DNA of 64,000 nucleotides from Trachelipus rathkii (lineage: Eukaryota > Arthropoda > Malacostraca > Isopoda > Trachelipodidae), in the NCBI GenBank assembly GCA_015478945.1, contig JABUQX010002684.1:65001-129000 (forward strand), read 5' to 3'. A program made the position numbers and the translations under genes. Positions 1 through 9,552 of the stretch are shown here, piece by piece. Each line of letters begins with the position of its first letter. The first letter of the stretch is position 1. The notes beneath the pieces are model-generated. The model was not told the origin of the DNA. It saw nothing but the letters and a program-made list of their open reading frames with translations, and did no database searches.

Positions 1-140
1 AATATATATAATATATATTTATTTATATTATAATATAAGTATATGTATATATATATATAATAGTATATATATATATATAATATATATATAATTATATATA
101 TATATATATTATATATATATATATATAATATATATATATA
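1..140. repeat. (TA)n microsatellite
   Basis: Almost pure TA dinucleotide repeat with frequent single-base slips. It directly abuts the 3' tail of the minus-strand BS-like LINE fragment that begins at about 146, so it lies where that element's tail repeat would be. Confidence 0.95.
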
Positions 141-145
141 GTTCT

Positions 146-1450
146 ACAGTTGTCATTACCACTCAAGGGCAGCGCCCTATTCAAGGAAGGGGTGTTATAC
201 GCAATGCAAATCTATTTCAAATTACGTAGATGAGCACAGACGGAAGCTTTAAAGTGAGGGAGATTAAATTGAGCAGGGAAAGACAAGAAGATGGAAGAGA
301 AGTCCACAGAACAGAGGTGGCAGGGAAGAAGAAAGCACCTCAGCAAACTAGTCCTGAGTTACTAATATCAATACAAAACTCATGTGCTGACTCAGCACCC
401 CTTGTGCTACGAGGGCGTCGTAAAGGTGGTGGTACGCAAGTGGTTAGTTCCGGGTGAAACCAGATCCTCACCCCCCCCCCCCATATAAGAGCAGTACCCT
501 ATACAAGGGCGGATGAGACTCGTTTATAGGTGGAGTAACTGAGAAGTGTAAAAAAGTCTCGCAGTATAAACAGAACTCACAGTTTCTGTGAGGCCGCCCT
601 AGCAACCGTTGTGATGTGAGGTTTCCAAGACATTTTTTTTGTTCATGTTATGGCCAAGGATGTTTATATTGTAATCAGGAGAGACGAGAGAACCGTCGAA
701 AGAGATAGGAAAGCTAGAAGGTGTCTTTTAGAGAGGGGAATTTGTAGAAGTTGGGTTTTTAAAGAATATAATTTCACAAGGTTCAGACGACCCCACCAGG
801 AAATTCTATCCAGATCAGCGAGAATAGAATCGGAAAGATTAAGAAGAGAGGCAATTCTAGAAGTAAAAGAGGGAACAGAATTGAAATGAGTTGAAGAATG
901 AAGGATGAGAAGAACCTTAATAAAAAGCAGGAATAAAGTAGGGGATAGGACAGAACCCTGAGGAGTACCACTATTGACAGAAAAAGAAGAAGAAGTCGTC
1001 CCATCAAAAACAGCCAATAATGAGCGATTTGAAAGAAAGCTAGACATAAGTAGGCAAAGAAAAGGAGGAAGCCCAAAGGAGGGGAGCTTGTAGAGCAGAG
1101 ACGCGGGTCAAATCCTGTCAAATGCTTTGGATATGTCAAACGCCACCACGCAAGTCTCCCCGTAATTCCTAAGGGCGGAAAAGCATAAATCTGTTAGATA
1201 GGAAAGTATATCACCAGTAGACCTCGAGCGCCGAAAGCCATACTGGCGATCGGAAAGAAGGGAATGAGATTCCAGATGGTCTAAGAAATGAGAGTTGAGA
1301 AGGGTTTCAAAGATCTTAGATAGAATATAAGTGAGAGCTATAGTGCGATAGTTAGAAGGATCAGAGCGGCTTCCTTTTTAAGGAATAGGTTGGGTATATG
1401 CGTGCTTTCAACACTAAGGGAAAGTGCTTGTATGAAGCATAGAGAATTCA
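146..1450 (-). mobile_element. BS/Jockey-like LINE, 3' fragment (copy 1)
   Basis: Non-LTR retrotransposon relic, read on the minus strand. The reverse transcriptase is recognisable in pieces. Near 1,080-1,400 lie the N-terminal RT blocks (SDPSNYR-IALT and LLSDRQYGFRRSRSTG types) and an AFDISKAF block. At 664-1,047 an open frame carries NSGTPQGSVLSPTLF, the conserved RT motif before the YADD box. The YADD region itself is lost by frame shifts. The segment at 146-480 is the 3' end, with the tail GTTGTCA...GGGC...GCCC...AAGG-GGGGTG shared with the other copies. Endonuclease and ORF1 are absent, so this is a typical 5'-truncated copy. Clade assignment comes from remembered decapod 'transposon BS' proteins. 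Not a functional gene. Confidence 0.85.
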
Positions 1451-1451
1451 G

Positions 1452-1485
1452 TTTATATATATATTAATATAGTATAGTATATATA

Positions 1486-1556
<71 letters not shown>

Positions 1557-1576
1557 ATATATATATATTATATATA

Positions 1577-1640
<64 letters not shown>

Positions 1641-1653
1641 ATATATAAGTATA

Positions 1654-1695
<42 letters not shown>
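1452..1695. repeat. (TA)n microsatellite
   Basis: Long imperfect TA repeat between LINE copy 1 and the mariner end at 1,696. A TA target is what mariner elements use, so insertion into this repeat is plausible. Confidence 0.95.
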
Positions 1696-1698
<3 letters not shown>

Positions 1699-2090
1699 CG
1701 GAAAGTAATTTCTAATGATTTTTATTTTCAATTTATTATTATTTAATTTTCAACATAGATTCCATGGACCACTAACGAATTTATTAAGAAATGGAACAAG
1801 TTTCTTGATTACGATTTCATTGACATTTCATGCCTAACCACATAATCACAAGATCTTGAATGTTGTCGCTGCTCTCAAAGTTCTTTCAGCTTTATAAACA
1901 AATTGATAATCGTTTGGTGAGAGGTCTCTGTTGGGCTGAAAATAGGGTAAAGTTTCAAGCTTAAAAGTGAATAGGAACTCCTGCTGGACTCCTGCAGTTG
2001 AAGGACTGGCCATATCGTTCAGATTCCTGGGGGCAGAATTCTTAGCCGTTTGTTTTTGCATATTTTCATATTCCAACGCAATTTTTTCAG
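1696..2090 (-). pseudogene. Mariner-like transposase relic, C-terminal part
   Basis: Read on the minus strand, a 76-codon frame (1,846-2,076) contains the stretch that in mariner transposases is HPPYSPDLSPNDY-hF (here a degenerate PYFQPNRDLSPNDYQF) followed by the K-K-xLRG block (ERTLRA). This is the C-terminal part of the DDD transposase catalytic domain. After a stop the frame continues as a KLVPFLNKF-like stretch, matching the usual C-terminus. The minus-strand 3' end, AAATTACTTTCCGAAC at 1,696-1,711, resembles a mariner terminal inverted repeat and is followed by TA repeat. The 5' half and the other repeat are not recognised. Dead fragment. Confidence 0.65.
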
Positions 2091-2099
2091 AGTGAAGTT

Positions 2100-3010
2100 A
2101 CTGATATTTAAAAGAAATGACCCTTTCTTAATTCAGAAGAGATTTGCCATATGTCATGATTTTATTCGTTCATGTTAATACTCTTAGAATTTTTTCCGCA
2201 CATAAGTATGATTGCCTGGTCGAAGCACTGGTGCTGTATTGTGCGGTTTGTGTACAGTGCATGCGAATAATTGATGGGCGGTGCGGTGCGGTGAGGTGCT
2301 GTGCTGGTGTATGACCTCCAGGTCCGGTAATGTGCGATGTGAAAAATTGCATCCTCTGCAAATCCTAATGGATAGTTAATTACCATCAGGTATATTTTGA
2401 AACACAAAATATGCTTTCCAAAATACAATAACTTTGATCATTGATCGTTTGTGAACATTTTTTAAACCCAAGGTGCACCTTGTTTTGATACAATAATCTT
2501 TCTTTACCTGTATCAAAAAAAAAATGATAGTTTTCAACATTAATGAAATCTATTTATCTTTAAAGGCCTTTCCGAGCCAATGTTTTTCTTAATTATTTTT
2601 GAATGAGGTCATCAATGACATAGGATGTCCTTTCACAACTCTTTTTCTTCGACATAAATGTAACTTCTCCTCTCTTTAAATTTATGACAGTTTTGTCCGT
2701 TTATAACGTCCTCGCCAGAAACGGGAAACAAGATGTCATTGTATTTCAGCAACAATTTCTCCTTCCCGCCAAGGAATCAAATCACTGAACGAAGCTTTCA
2801 CATGGCGAGATTAGAAATTGACATGGCCATTTAAACACACACTGAAAGCAGAACGATGCTACGAAGATGCAAGGGAATTCGGAAAAGTAACACAGACAGT
2901 AAAAGATAATGTTTTTTTTACCTTTGGGTGAATGATCTTATATTTTTATTTTCCAAAAACACATTGACAAGTATATTTGTATATACGGTATATATGTATA
3001 GTTTTTACCC
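2100..3010. other. Unassigned AT-rich DNA
   Basis: I see no domain, RNA or repeat signature here. The minus-strand frames at 2,162-2,428 are low complexity and overlap each other. One local oddity is a GTGCGGTGCGGTGAGGTGCTGTGC run at about 2,280-2,305, a short imperfect GC-rich repeat. Confidence 0.5.
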
Positions 3011-3017
3011 CCCCCTC

Positions 3018-3147
3018 ATATATTATATATATATATATATATTAATATATATAATATATAATATATTATATATATATATATATATATAATATATAAATAT
3101 ATATATATATATATTATATATATTATATATATATATAATATATATAA
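3018..3147. repeat. (TA)n microsatellite
   Basis: Imperfect TA repeat. Its minus-strand reading gives a meaningless Tyr/Ile-rich frame. Confidence 0.95.
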
Positions 3148-3235
3148 AATCTTCCTCCTATCCCAGATTGGGGGTGAGGTGTGTAAGCATGTACCGGAAC
3201 ATAAAAAGTAGTAAGAAGAATATGAACGCAAGCTC
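3148..3235. repeat. Short dispersed repeat, copy A
   Basis: The CTTCCTCCTATCCCAGATTGG segment and the following 65 bases recur, in the same orientation and with about 75-80% similarity by eye, at 27,357-27,440. Both copies start right next to a microsatellite, (TA)n here and (ATT)n there. Antisense translation gives a CSG---HT--SGDRRK-like peptide in both. The family is unknown to me; it may be the end of a SINE or another nonautonomous element. Confidence 0.55.
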
Positions 3236-3369
3236 GAGAAATAGAGCCAGCATATCCGTCCCGCTTTAATATCCTTCAGTAGGAATGCGTCCCTGTCGCA
3301 TATATTCTATGTAATCTGAAACATACTTAAAGGACATAACAATGCCTTGGCGTTCAATAGACAACCACC

Positions 3370-3446
3370 CCTCTATATTTATATATATATATATATATAT
3401 TATATTATATTTATATATTATAATATAATTATATAATATATATATT

Positions 3447-3495
<49 letters not shown>

Positions 3496-3497
3496 TA

Positions 3498-3535
<38 letters not shown>

Positions 3536-3614
3536 TAATATATTATATATATATATATATATTATATATATATATATATATATAGTATTATATATATATA
3601 TATTATAATTACAT

Positions 3615-3661
<47 letters not shown>

Positions 3662-3730
3662 AATTATATATATTATATATATAGTATAATATATATAATA
3701 TATATTTAATATAATTATATATATATTATA
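3370..3730. repeat. (TA)n microsatellite
   Basis: About 360 bases of imperfect TA repeat, one of the longest in the window. It directly follows the tail of the SINE-like unit on the minus strand. Confidence 0.95.
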
Positions 3731-3880
3731 AAAGTCAACACCATCACGGGCATAGCCCTTTTCCAGGAGGGGAACTTCTCTAGGTAAATTCTACCTAGTC
3801 CGGACTAGGTATCGAACCCGGGCCCTTGCCATGTGACTCTGTCGCTCTAGCGATTACTGTATAAATATATGCTAATATGA
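3731..3880 (-). mobile_element. tRNA-derived SINE with a LINE-like tail
   Basis: On the minus strand the unit begins with a tRNA-like head: AGAGCGACAGAGTC, then GGGCCCGGGTTCGATACC, which fits the RNA polymerase III B box GGTTCGANNCC at about 3,810-3,825. A perfect 18-base palindrome (ACCTAGTCC/GGACTAGGT, 3,793-3,810) follows. The unit ends in CCCCTCCTGGAAAAGGGCTA then TGCCCGTGATGGTGTTGAC, which resembles the 3' tail of the BS-like LINE copies (compare 22,243-22,297). It then runs into (TA)n. The A box is poorly preserved and the 5' end is not certain. Confidence 0.6.
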
Positions 3881-4500
3881 ATAATATGCCGTCTGACCAT
3901 CGATTGATTTTAGATTTATCCCGATATATGTAATCGAGTCGAACCCTATTTGGGAGAACATAGTGTTGTGACAGCTGGGCTATATTCCTTTTGGGCATGT
4001 CGTTGACGCGTTTTTCAAATTAAATATCTATATGATAAATATCTAAGACTCATTAATGTTTTAACATCTCTGAAGAGTGAGGTCCCACATAATTTTTTGT
4101 TCCTATTTAAACACACACATTTATTAACACTTTGTGAAAATGATTAACTTAAGTATTTAGCCATTCTTGGTTTCAATAATAGTTTTAACAAGGTTGTGAA
4201 AAGTGTTCAGAAAAAATTAAAAATTACGTAATGATTTTTATAGTTTGTTCATCAGTAGGTAAAAAAGTTTTTGAAGAATGTGTCAGAACAGAATTGAAAT
4301 TACGAAATAGGAGAAAGCTTTAATTTTTAATGTTATAGTAACATTGGCTCAAGTATACTGGTTTTTCGCAAAATTATTTACTGGATTTATCAAATTTTTT
4401 TAGATTTACAGGTAACAACTCTGTCAGTTTTGATTTAACTTTAAATATGGATTTATAAGACCTATTTGCTTTTTTTCATCAAATATTGTCATTTTTGACT
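3881..4500. other. Unassigned AT-rich DNA
   Basis: No coding potential or known element end recognised. Low-GC unique-looking sequence before the next TA repeat. Confidence 0.5.
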
Positions 4501-4533
4501 TTTTTTTACCCTAATATATATATATATATATAT

Positions 4534-4593
4534 AGTGATGTCATGAATGTGAATTTTTGGACATCTGTGGATGCGGATACCCATGATATCACT
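4534..4593. repeat. 60-base inverted repeat inside (TA)n
   Basis: AGTGATGTCATG at 4,534-4,545 pairs with CATGATATCACT at 4,582-4,593 (11 of 12 positions). The unit sits between TA repeats on both sides. It could be a tiny foldback element or a preserved non-repeat island; no family recognised. Confidence 0.6.
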
Positions 4594-4594
4594 A

Positions 4595-4653
<59 letters not shown>

Positions 4654-4672
4654 AATATATGTATAGTATATA

Positions 4673-4712
<40 letters not shown>
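4594..4712. repeat. (TA)n microsatellite
   Basis: Imperfect TA repeat. Frames in both directions through it are simple-repeat translations, not genes. Confidence 0.95.
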
Positions 4713-4715
<3 letters not shown>

Positions 4716-4734
4716 TATTTACTTTTACGGCACA

Positions 4735-5090
4735 GTGAGTCAACGAGCCCCCTAAAATGGAGTATTAACCCTTTTTAGGGGGCTCGAGCCGATGGGGACG
4801 GAGGAGGGGACGTTTCATACCCCGGAGGGGATGGTCGGAGGAAACCCCCGCGACACCCAAAGACCAATGAGGGGGGGGTTCCGGAGACCATCCCCGGAGG
4901 GGGGGATTTAGTCCTAGTTCCCCAGAAGGCGAGAGACCCCGACTCCTGACAACGGTGCGGGACTACCCGTGGGTATTCGTTAGTGATATACCCAAAAAAA
5001 TAAATCCCAAAATGAGTACTTTTGGGACATTTATTCGCAAAACAATCTATTCGTACTCTACAAATCTCAAAACCATTTGGGACATTTGAT
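4735..5090. other. GC-rich island with nested hairpins
   Basis: About 240 bases of clearly GC-rich DNA, then 100 bases of AT-rich DNA, inside a TA-repeat region. Arms seen: GAGCCCCCTAAAA (4,745-4,757) with TTTTAGGGGGCTC (4,773-4,785), a perfect 13-base stem. GGGGATGGTC (4,827-4,836) pairs with GACCATCCCC (4,886-4,895). CCCCGGAGGGG occurs twice, near 4,820 and near 4,893. TCCCAAAA pairs with TTTTGGGA (5,005-5,027). No open frame of note. It could be a nonautonomous foldback element or a fragment of a GC-rich element. Unidentified. Confidence 0.6.
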
Positions 5091-5096
5091 TTACTA

Positions 5097-5314
5097 TATT
5101 ATATATAATATAATTATATATATATATAATATATCATATATATATATATATATATTATTATATATATATAAGTATTATATTATATTATATATATATATAT
5201 ATATTATATACTATATACGATATATCCAATAATCGATATATCGATATTTATCGATATATAGAATATCAAAGGTCAGACGAAATATTCAGCTTTACCATAT
5301 ATATAGTATATGAT

Positions 5315-5345
<31 letters not shown>

Positions 5346-5438
5346 AATATTTATATAATAATTATTATATATATATATATATAAATATATATATTATAAA
5401 TATAATATATATAGTATATATATATTATATATATATTG
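5097..5438. repeat. (TA)n blocks
   Basis: Two TA blocks (5,097-5,215 and 5,297-5,438) separated by about 80 bases containing overlapping TCGATAT motifs (5,217-5,262). Confidence 0.9.
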
Positions 5439-5636
5439 CCAATTAACTATAATGGACTATTGTATTTTAAAAATTTAGACTTTTTAATTATTAAAAAATT
5501 GTCAACTTATAAAGAGCGTTATTATAGTTAAAATTTGTTAACAACTTTTATAACAGCATTTATGTTCTACTGTTCAATGTATTAATAGCCCTTAATGTGA
5601 CCATTGAATTTTAAAGGTGCTTTCTTCTCTTTAATA

Positions 5637-5637
5637 T

Positions 5638-5680
<43 letters not shown>

Positions 5681-5696
5681 GATATATATATAATAT

Positions 5697-5740
<44 letters not shown>
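5637..5740. repeat. (TA)n microsatellite
   Basis: Imperfect TA repeat upstream (plus-strand sense) of the 3' end of the minus-strand hAT relic. Confidence 0.95.
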
Positions 5741-5742
<2 letters not shown>

Positions 5743-5859
5743 TATATTATTTGTCCTAAAAAAGAACTGATTATCCATGTATCAAAAGTTCACTCATATG
5801 TGGGTAGATATTTTGTTTACCTTTCCGCCAACAAATAGTATCATCACATGAAGTCAATC

Positions 5860-7110
5860 TTTAGCTTGGCTATAACTCTCGATCATTTTTACTTCTTTCG
5901 ACAAACTCGTATGTCTCGTCATCGATTCTTAATACAAGGAACTCTAAGAGAGATTCTGTGATTGATTTTCTGGTTGAAGGTGTTGATTCTGCCAGTGATG
6001 TTTTTATTCTTTTAATTGGTGATAATTTAACAGACTCTTTGGATCGAAGCTTTTCAACTGCTCTACCAAGTGATGATTTAACTCTTTTTAATGTACTAGA
6101 CAAAAAAAAGTTAGCTTAGCTTTGCAATGAGGATCTAAGTAAGTCGAAAGAGTATAATCATCATTTTCGAAAGAACTGAAGCTTTTTACTAGTTCTGCTT
6201 TCATTTCATCTTTGATTCTTTTTACTCCATGAACATCTCTATTTATGGATGATTCAAAATGTTTCCCAAGTGTTAGGAATAATGGTATTACGTCGAATAG
6301 AGAAACTGTAGAAGTGCTAATTGTCCCTGTCATTTTTCAAATGGTTTCAAATATTTAACGCAGTTTGATGATAAATTATTTCTCCCCTTTGTGAGAATAG
6401 TAACTTAGGAACGGTAACTGATATATAAAGCAAGAGGTTCTTTGAGTATCAGCATTCTTTCCATCATATGGCGGTACTGTTCATGCCTAGTTTGCACGTT
6501 TTGAATCACAGTAAGCTGAGGAATATCAAGTCGTTTTTAATTGCTGTTAATTCGTCTTGGGCATAGTTAAATGGTAAAAATGAATTGATATTCCTCTACA
6601 TTGGAAATGACTTTCGCTATAGTTTGATTTTAAGTCAAATTTTATAATTGACTAAAGTTTATGCACTACACAATCGAGATTGGTAACTACAGATAAAAAT
6701 TAAAAATAACATTAACACAATGAACATTTAATATGAGTATTTTAGATTTGTTGAGCATTGTATCAAAACTATTTGATAAGTATCGACCAGTGTTGCATTT
6801 GTCAAGATTTTTGGGCACCTAAAATAAAATTCTTTCGTTGAAAATGATGTTAAAGAAAAAAGACATACCTCAGCTGTAGTATCTGGCCATACATAAGTAG
6901 TGAAAGAGAGTTTAGTTTCACTCATTGATTTTTCCTCCTTACTTATTTTAAAACAAACCTTTGGGTATATATAATCACAAATAAGGTCACAGTAGAAGTG
7001 TCGTTTTTTCAATTTGTACCGCGGAATAGCTGCTTCCACAAAACACATGACGTCAATGTTTTCAACCACATCGAATGGATCATCAACCATTATACGATCA
7101 TTTTGGCATT
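5860..7110 (-). pseudogene. hAT transposase relic (ZBED type)
   Basis: Minus-strand remains of a hAT-superfamily transposase in at least three frames. 6,728-7,090: the N-terminal part, with AAIPRYKLKKRHFYCDLI and then LSFTTYVWPDTTAE, matching the family's 'AIP-YKLPSRKYF' and 'SFTTDIWTS' blocks around the first catalytic Asp. The Asp is replaced, giving TTYVWP. About 6,430-6,560: an NVQTRH--Y--MMERML block (the usual V-TRWNSTY-MLERL). 6,088-6,333: SLFDVIPLFLTLGKHF and DYTLSTYLDPHCK, the region before the C-terminal dimerisation domain (usual TLLDPRFK). 5,870-6,103: a short remainder. The dimerisation block itself is not clear. Inactive. Confidence 0.85.
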
Positions 7111-7259
7111 GCGGTAGTTCATTAATTTAATTTTCTGATGATTAGTATTCTATTGCCACTTGCTTCATCTTCTGAAAAAGTGTTGGCGACTTCACTGTCA
7201 CACTTTTTTTTTCTTTACCTTTTCTCAATCCTCTTCAGTCACACTTCACACTGAGATAA

Positions 7260-8190
7260 GAGAATCGACTTAAGATGATTTTTTTGCGATGCAGTTCCTC
7301 AACCATTCTCGCACCTGGATATCATACTCTCAATTGTTTCCTTCTATCCATATTTTGAAAAGTCCTATCTAGGTATCGTATCATAAGAGTCTCCAATTAG
7401 CAATGCTTCAGCCTTCCCTTTAGAAAACTCAACATTACCATTGGCTCTCTCTCATCCCTCACCATCTGGAAGAGTTAAACCTGTTACTGCATGTCAAAGG
7501 CTGACTGACTTTCGAGAGCCTAATCTTGCTATTTCTATTATCTACAACTCTCCATTCATCTGTAGACCCATTAGCCACTACTCTAGCCTTATCCTTCTCA
7601 TCTTCCTGCCTAGGTGAATCACTAGTTCTCTCTACCCCTATATCCCACTCCCTCCTTGCCTCGACATCCCTACTAACTTTTTTCCTAACAATTCCCACCT
7701 TTCTCAACTCAAATACCAAATCCTTCAATTCATTCACAATTTCACTCAGCCTTGCAATCTCCTTCCAAAATAACATTCCCTGCATTCAAAATACAAACAG
7801 GGCAGCTATTCACCTCTCAGTCCCATAACTATCACATAGAGCATACATATTTTAAATTATTAACTTTACTAACTTGTACCTATTAATTTACTAACTACAG
7901 TTTATTAAATATCACTAAAGCCTGAAAGAATCATACATATCTTCAACCACAAAAGTCTAAAAATTTAAACAGCTTGAATCTAGCTTAGCTTAGGCTAGCC
8001 TAGGCTATATAAAAATTATAAAGTAGGCCTACTTTAACGCTAATGGCTTGGTAAACACTCATATATTTAATTTAAAATTTTAAATTAATCACAAAATTAT
8101 ATAATATTGTGAAAGACTATAGTTAAATACAGAAACCACGTACATTAAATGATTGTTAAGGCTTGAAAGAATTTAATCGTAACTATTGTA
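7260..8190 (-). pseudogene. LINE ORF1 with 5' leader, left inverted unit (outer part)
   Basis: Minus-strand copy of the unit also found on the plus strand at 17,985-21,180. The frame at 7,459-7,785 starts at a GMLFWKEIARLSEIVNELK-like coiled-coil stretch and goes on to a charged linker (RREWDIGVERTSDSP). Further on, a YLDRTFQ-like and RKQL-V-YPGAR-like stretch resembles the start of an SGNH/GDSL-type domain seen in some LINE ORF1 proteins ('GDS---YLDR-F--RTRVCFPGAG'). Upstream (7,840-8,190) is AT-rich leader. Frames are broken. The assignment to ORF1 of a LINE is an inference from family resemblance. Confidence 0.6.
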
Positions 8191-8247
8191 TAAAAACTTA
8201 CATTACAATATTCATAAATAGTATCAATATAATACACCTACTATACT

Positions 8248-8660
8248 CATATATATATATATATAATATATAAATCATCAAATTATATATATATAACTAA
8301 CCACTAAACATTATAATAATATATATATATATATATATATATAACACCTATATATCTATATATATATATATATATATTATCAAATTATTTTATCACAATA
8401 TATATACTATATATATATATATATATATATATTAATATATATATATATTAATATATTATATATTATATATATTATATAATTATATTATATATATATATAC
8501 TAATATTATATATATTTATATACTTCTAGTGATAGGATGATTAATCGTCATGCAAATAATTGGCATTCGTCATCGTCATCGCCATCGGCAATTTTTGCCG
8601 ATTATTTTGCTGATAAATTGAACAAATATTAAGAATTTTGGATAATATTAAAACTTCAAT

Positions 8661-8691
<31 letters not shown>

Positions 8692-8740
8692 TATTTTCTA
8701 TATATTAAAAACTATATTATATATATTATATATATATATA
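8248..8740. repeat. (TA)n blocks
   Basis: TA blocks at about 8,248-8,522 and 8,660-8,740 around a short unique stretch containing CGTCATCGTCATCGCCATCGGC at 8,568-8,589. This is near one edge of the material that splits the left LINE 5' unit. Confidence 0.9.
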
Positions 8741-8939
8741 TAAATTCCAATGTATGACACGATTGCGTGCTTAATGGTTCGCCTTTCTGTCATGCGTTCA
8801 TATCAACTCATCCTCCAAACAACATCTTTGAGACACCATTTTTTATCCACATCCACATATCAATACACATACTTATATCCACACACCTCAATTCCTAGAC
8901 AAGTCTTACAGACATCCTATACTTATATCCCTAATGTGT

Positions 8940-9530
8940 GGGAGAGTTGAGTACAGTATGTCCTGCGTGTCGTAGAAGGGAACTAAGTGATGGTGGTAGT
9001 TGGTTGGCTGCCCACTACCACTTATCTTTTGGCAGGAATGCTAATGCATAGCTACACACAGAAGTTCATGATCGCCGTAAGCGGCGTTCTAATTTTCGGC
9101 GAAAATGTATGAATCGTAATGGTACATGGAATGTCGGAGGAATAATGTTGAGGAGAAGAGGAGAGAGTGATGGATGTATTTTTAGAAAGGGCAAATTTGA
9201 TTCACTGCTACGTGCATAACAAAGATGGAAGGAAACGGGGAAAATGAGATGGTGTGGTGTGAAATGTGGTTGTGTGTTAGTGTTTAAAGGAATGAGAGAG
9301 GGGGATAGAAGATTTGCAATTCTGATGAGCGACTTGTGGTAGAGAGCCATGGTAGATTTTGTGTGCTGAGTGCTAGAATCTCAAAGTTAATTTAAAGTTT
9401 GAAAATTTTTATAATGGTGTGATTGGGACATATGGTCCATCTGAGGTAATGTTGAAGAGTGCGATTTTCTGGGATAATCTAATGATGTTTTGGATGGGGT
9501 GAGAAGGGGATTTAGTTCATTTGCCACATA
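8940..9530 (+). pseudogene. LINE endonuclease (EEP) fragment
   Basis: Broken plus-strand reading shows a WNVGGIMLRRRGE block like the 'TWNVGTM--RG' start of apurinic-like LINE endonucleases. Near 9,320-9,480 lie MSDLW--AMVDFV, then ARISKL and GTYGPSE...FWDNL blocks, matching 'VSSRIMWVRLK...SAYGPG...EEFWNDL' in decapod LINE/craniofacial-development-protein-2-like proteins. Several stops and shifts interrupt it. It belongs to a LINE family different from the BS-like copies. Confidence 0.6.
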
Positions 9531-9552
9531 TCTGCCCACCTAGGATTTTTTT

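Noticed and set aside
7526..7828. 100-codon plus-strand frame and its mirror at 20,640-20,966
   Set aside because: Antisense shadows of the ORF1 coiled-coil frames on the opposite strands.
9066..9350. 94-codon minus-strand frame
   Set aside because: Antisense to the plus-strand LINE endonuclease fragment, which has family motifs.
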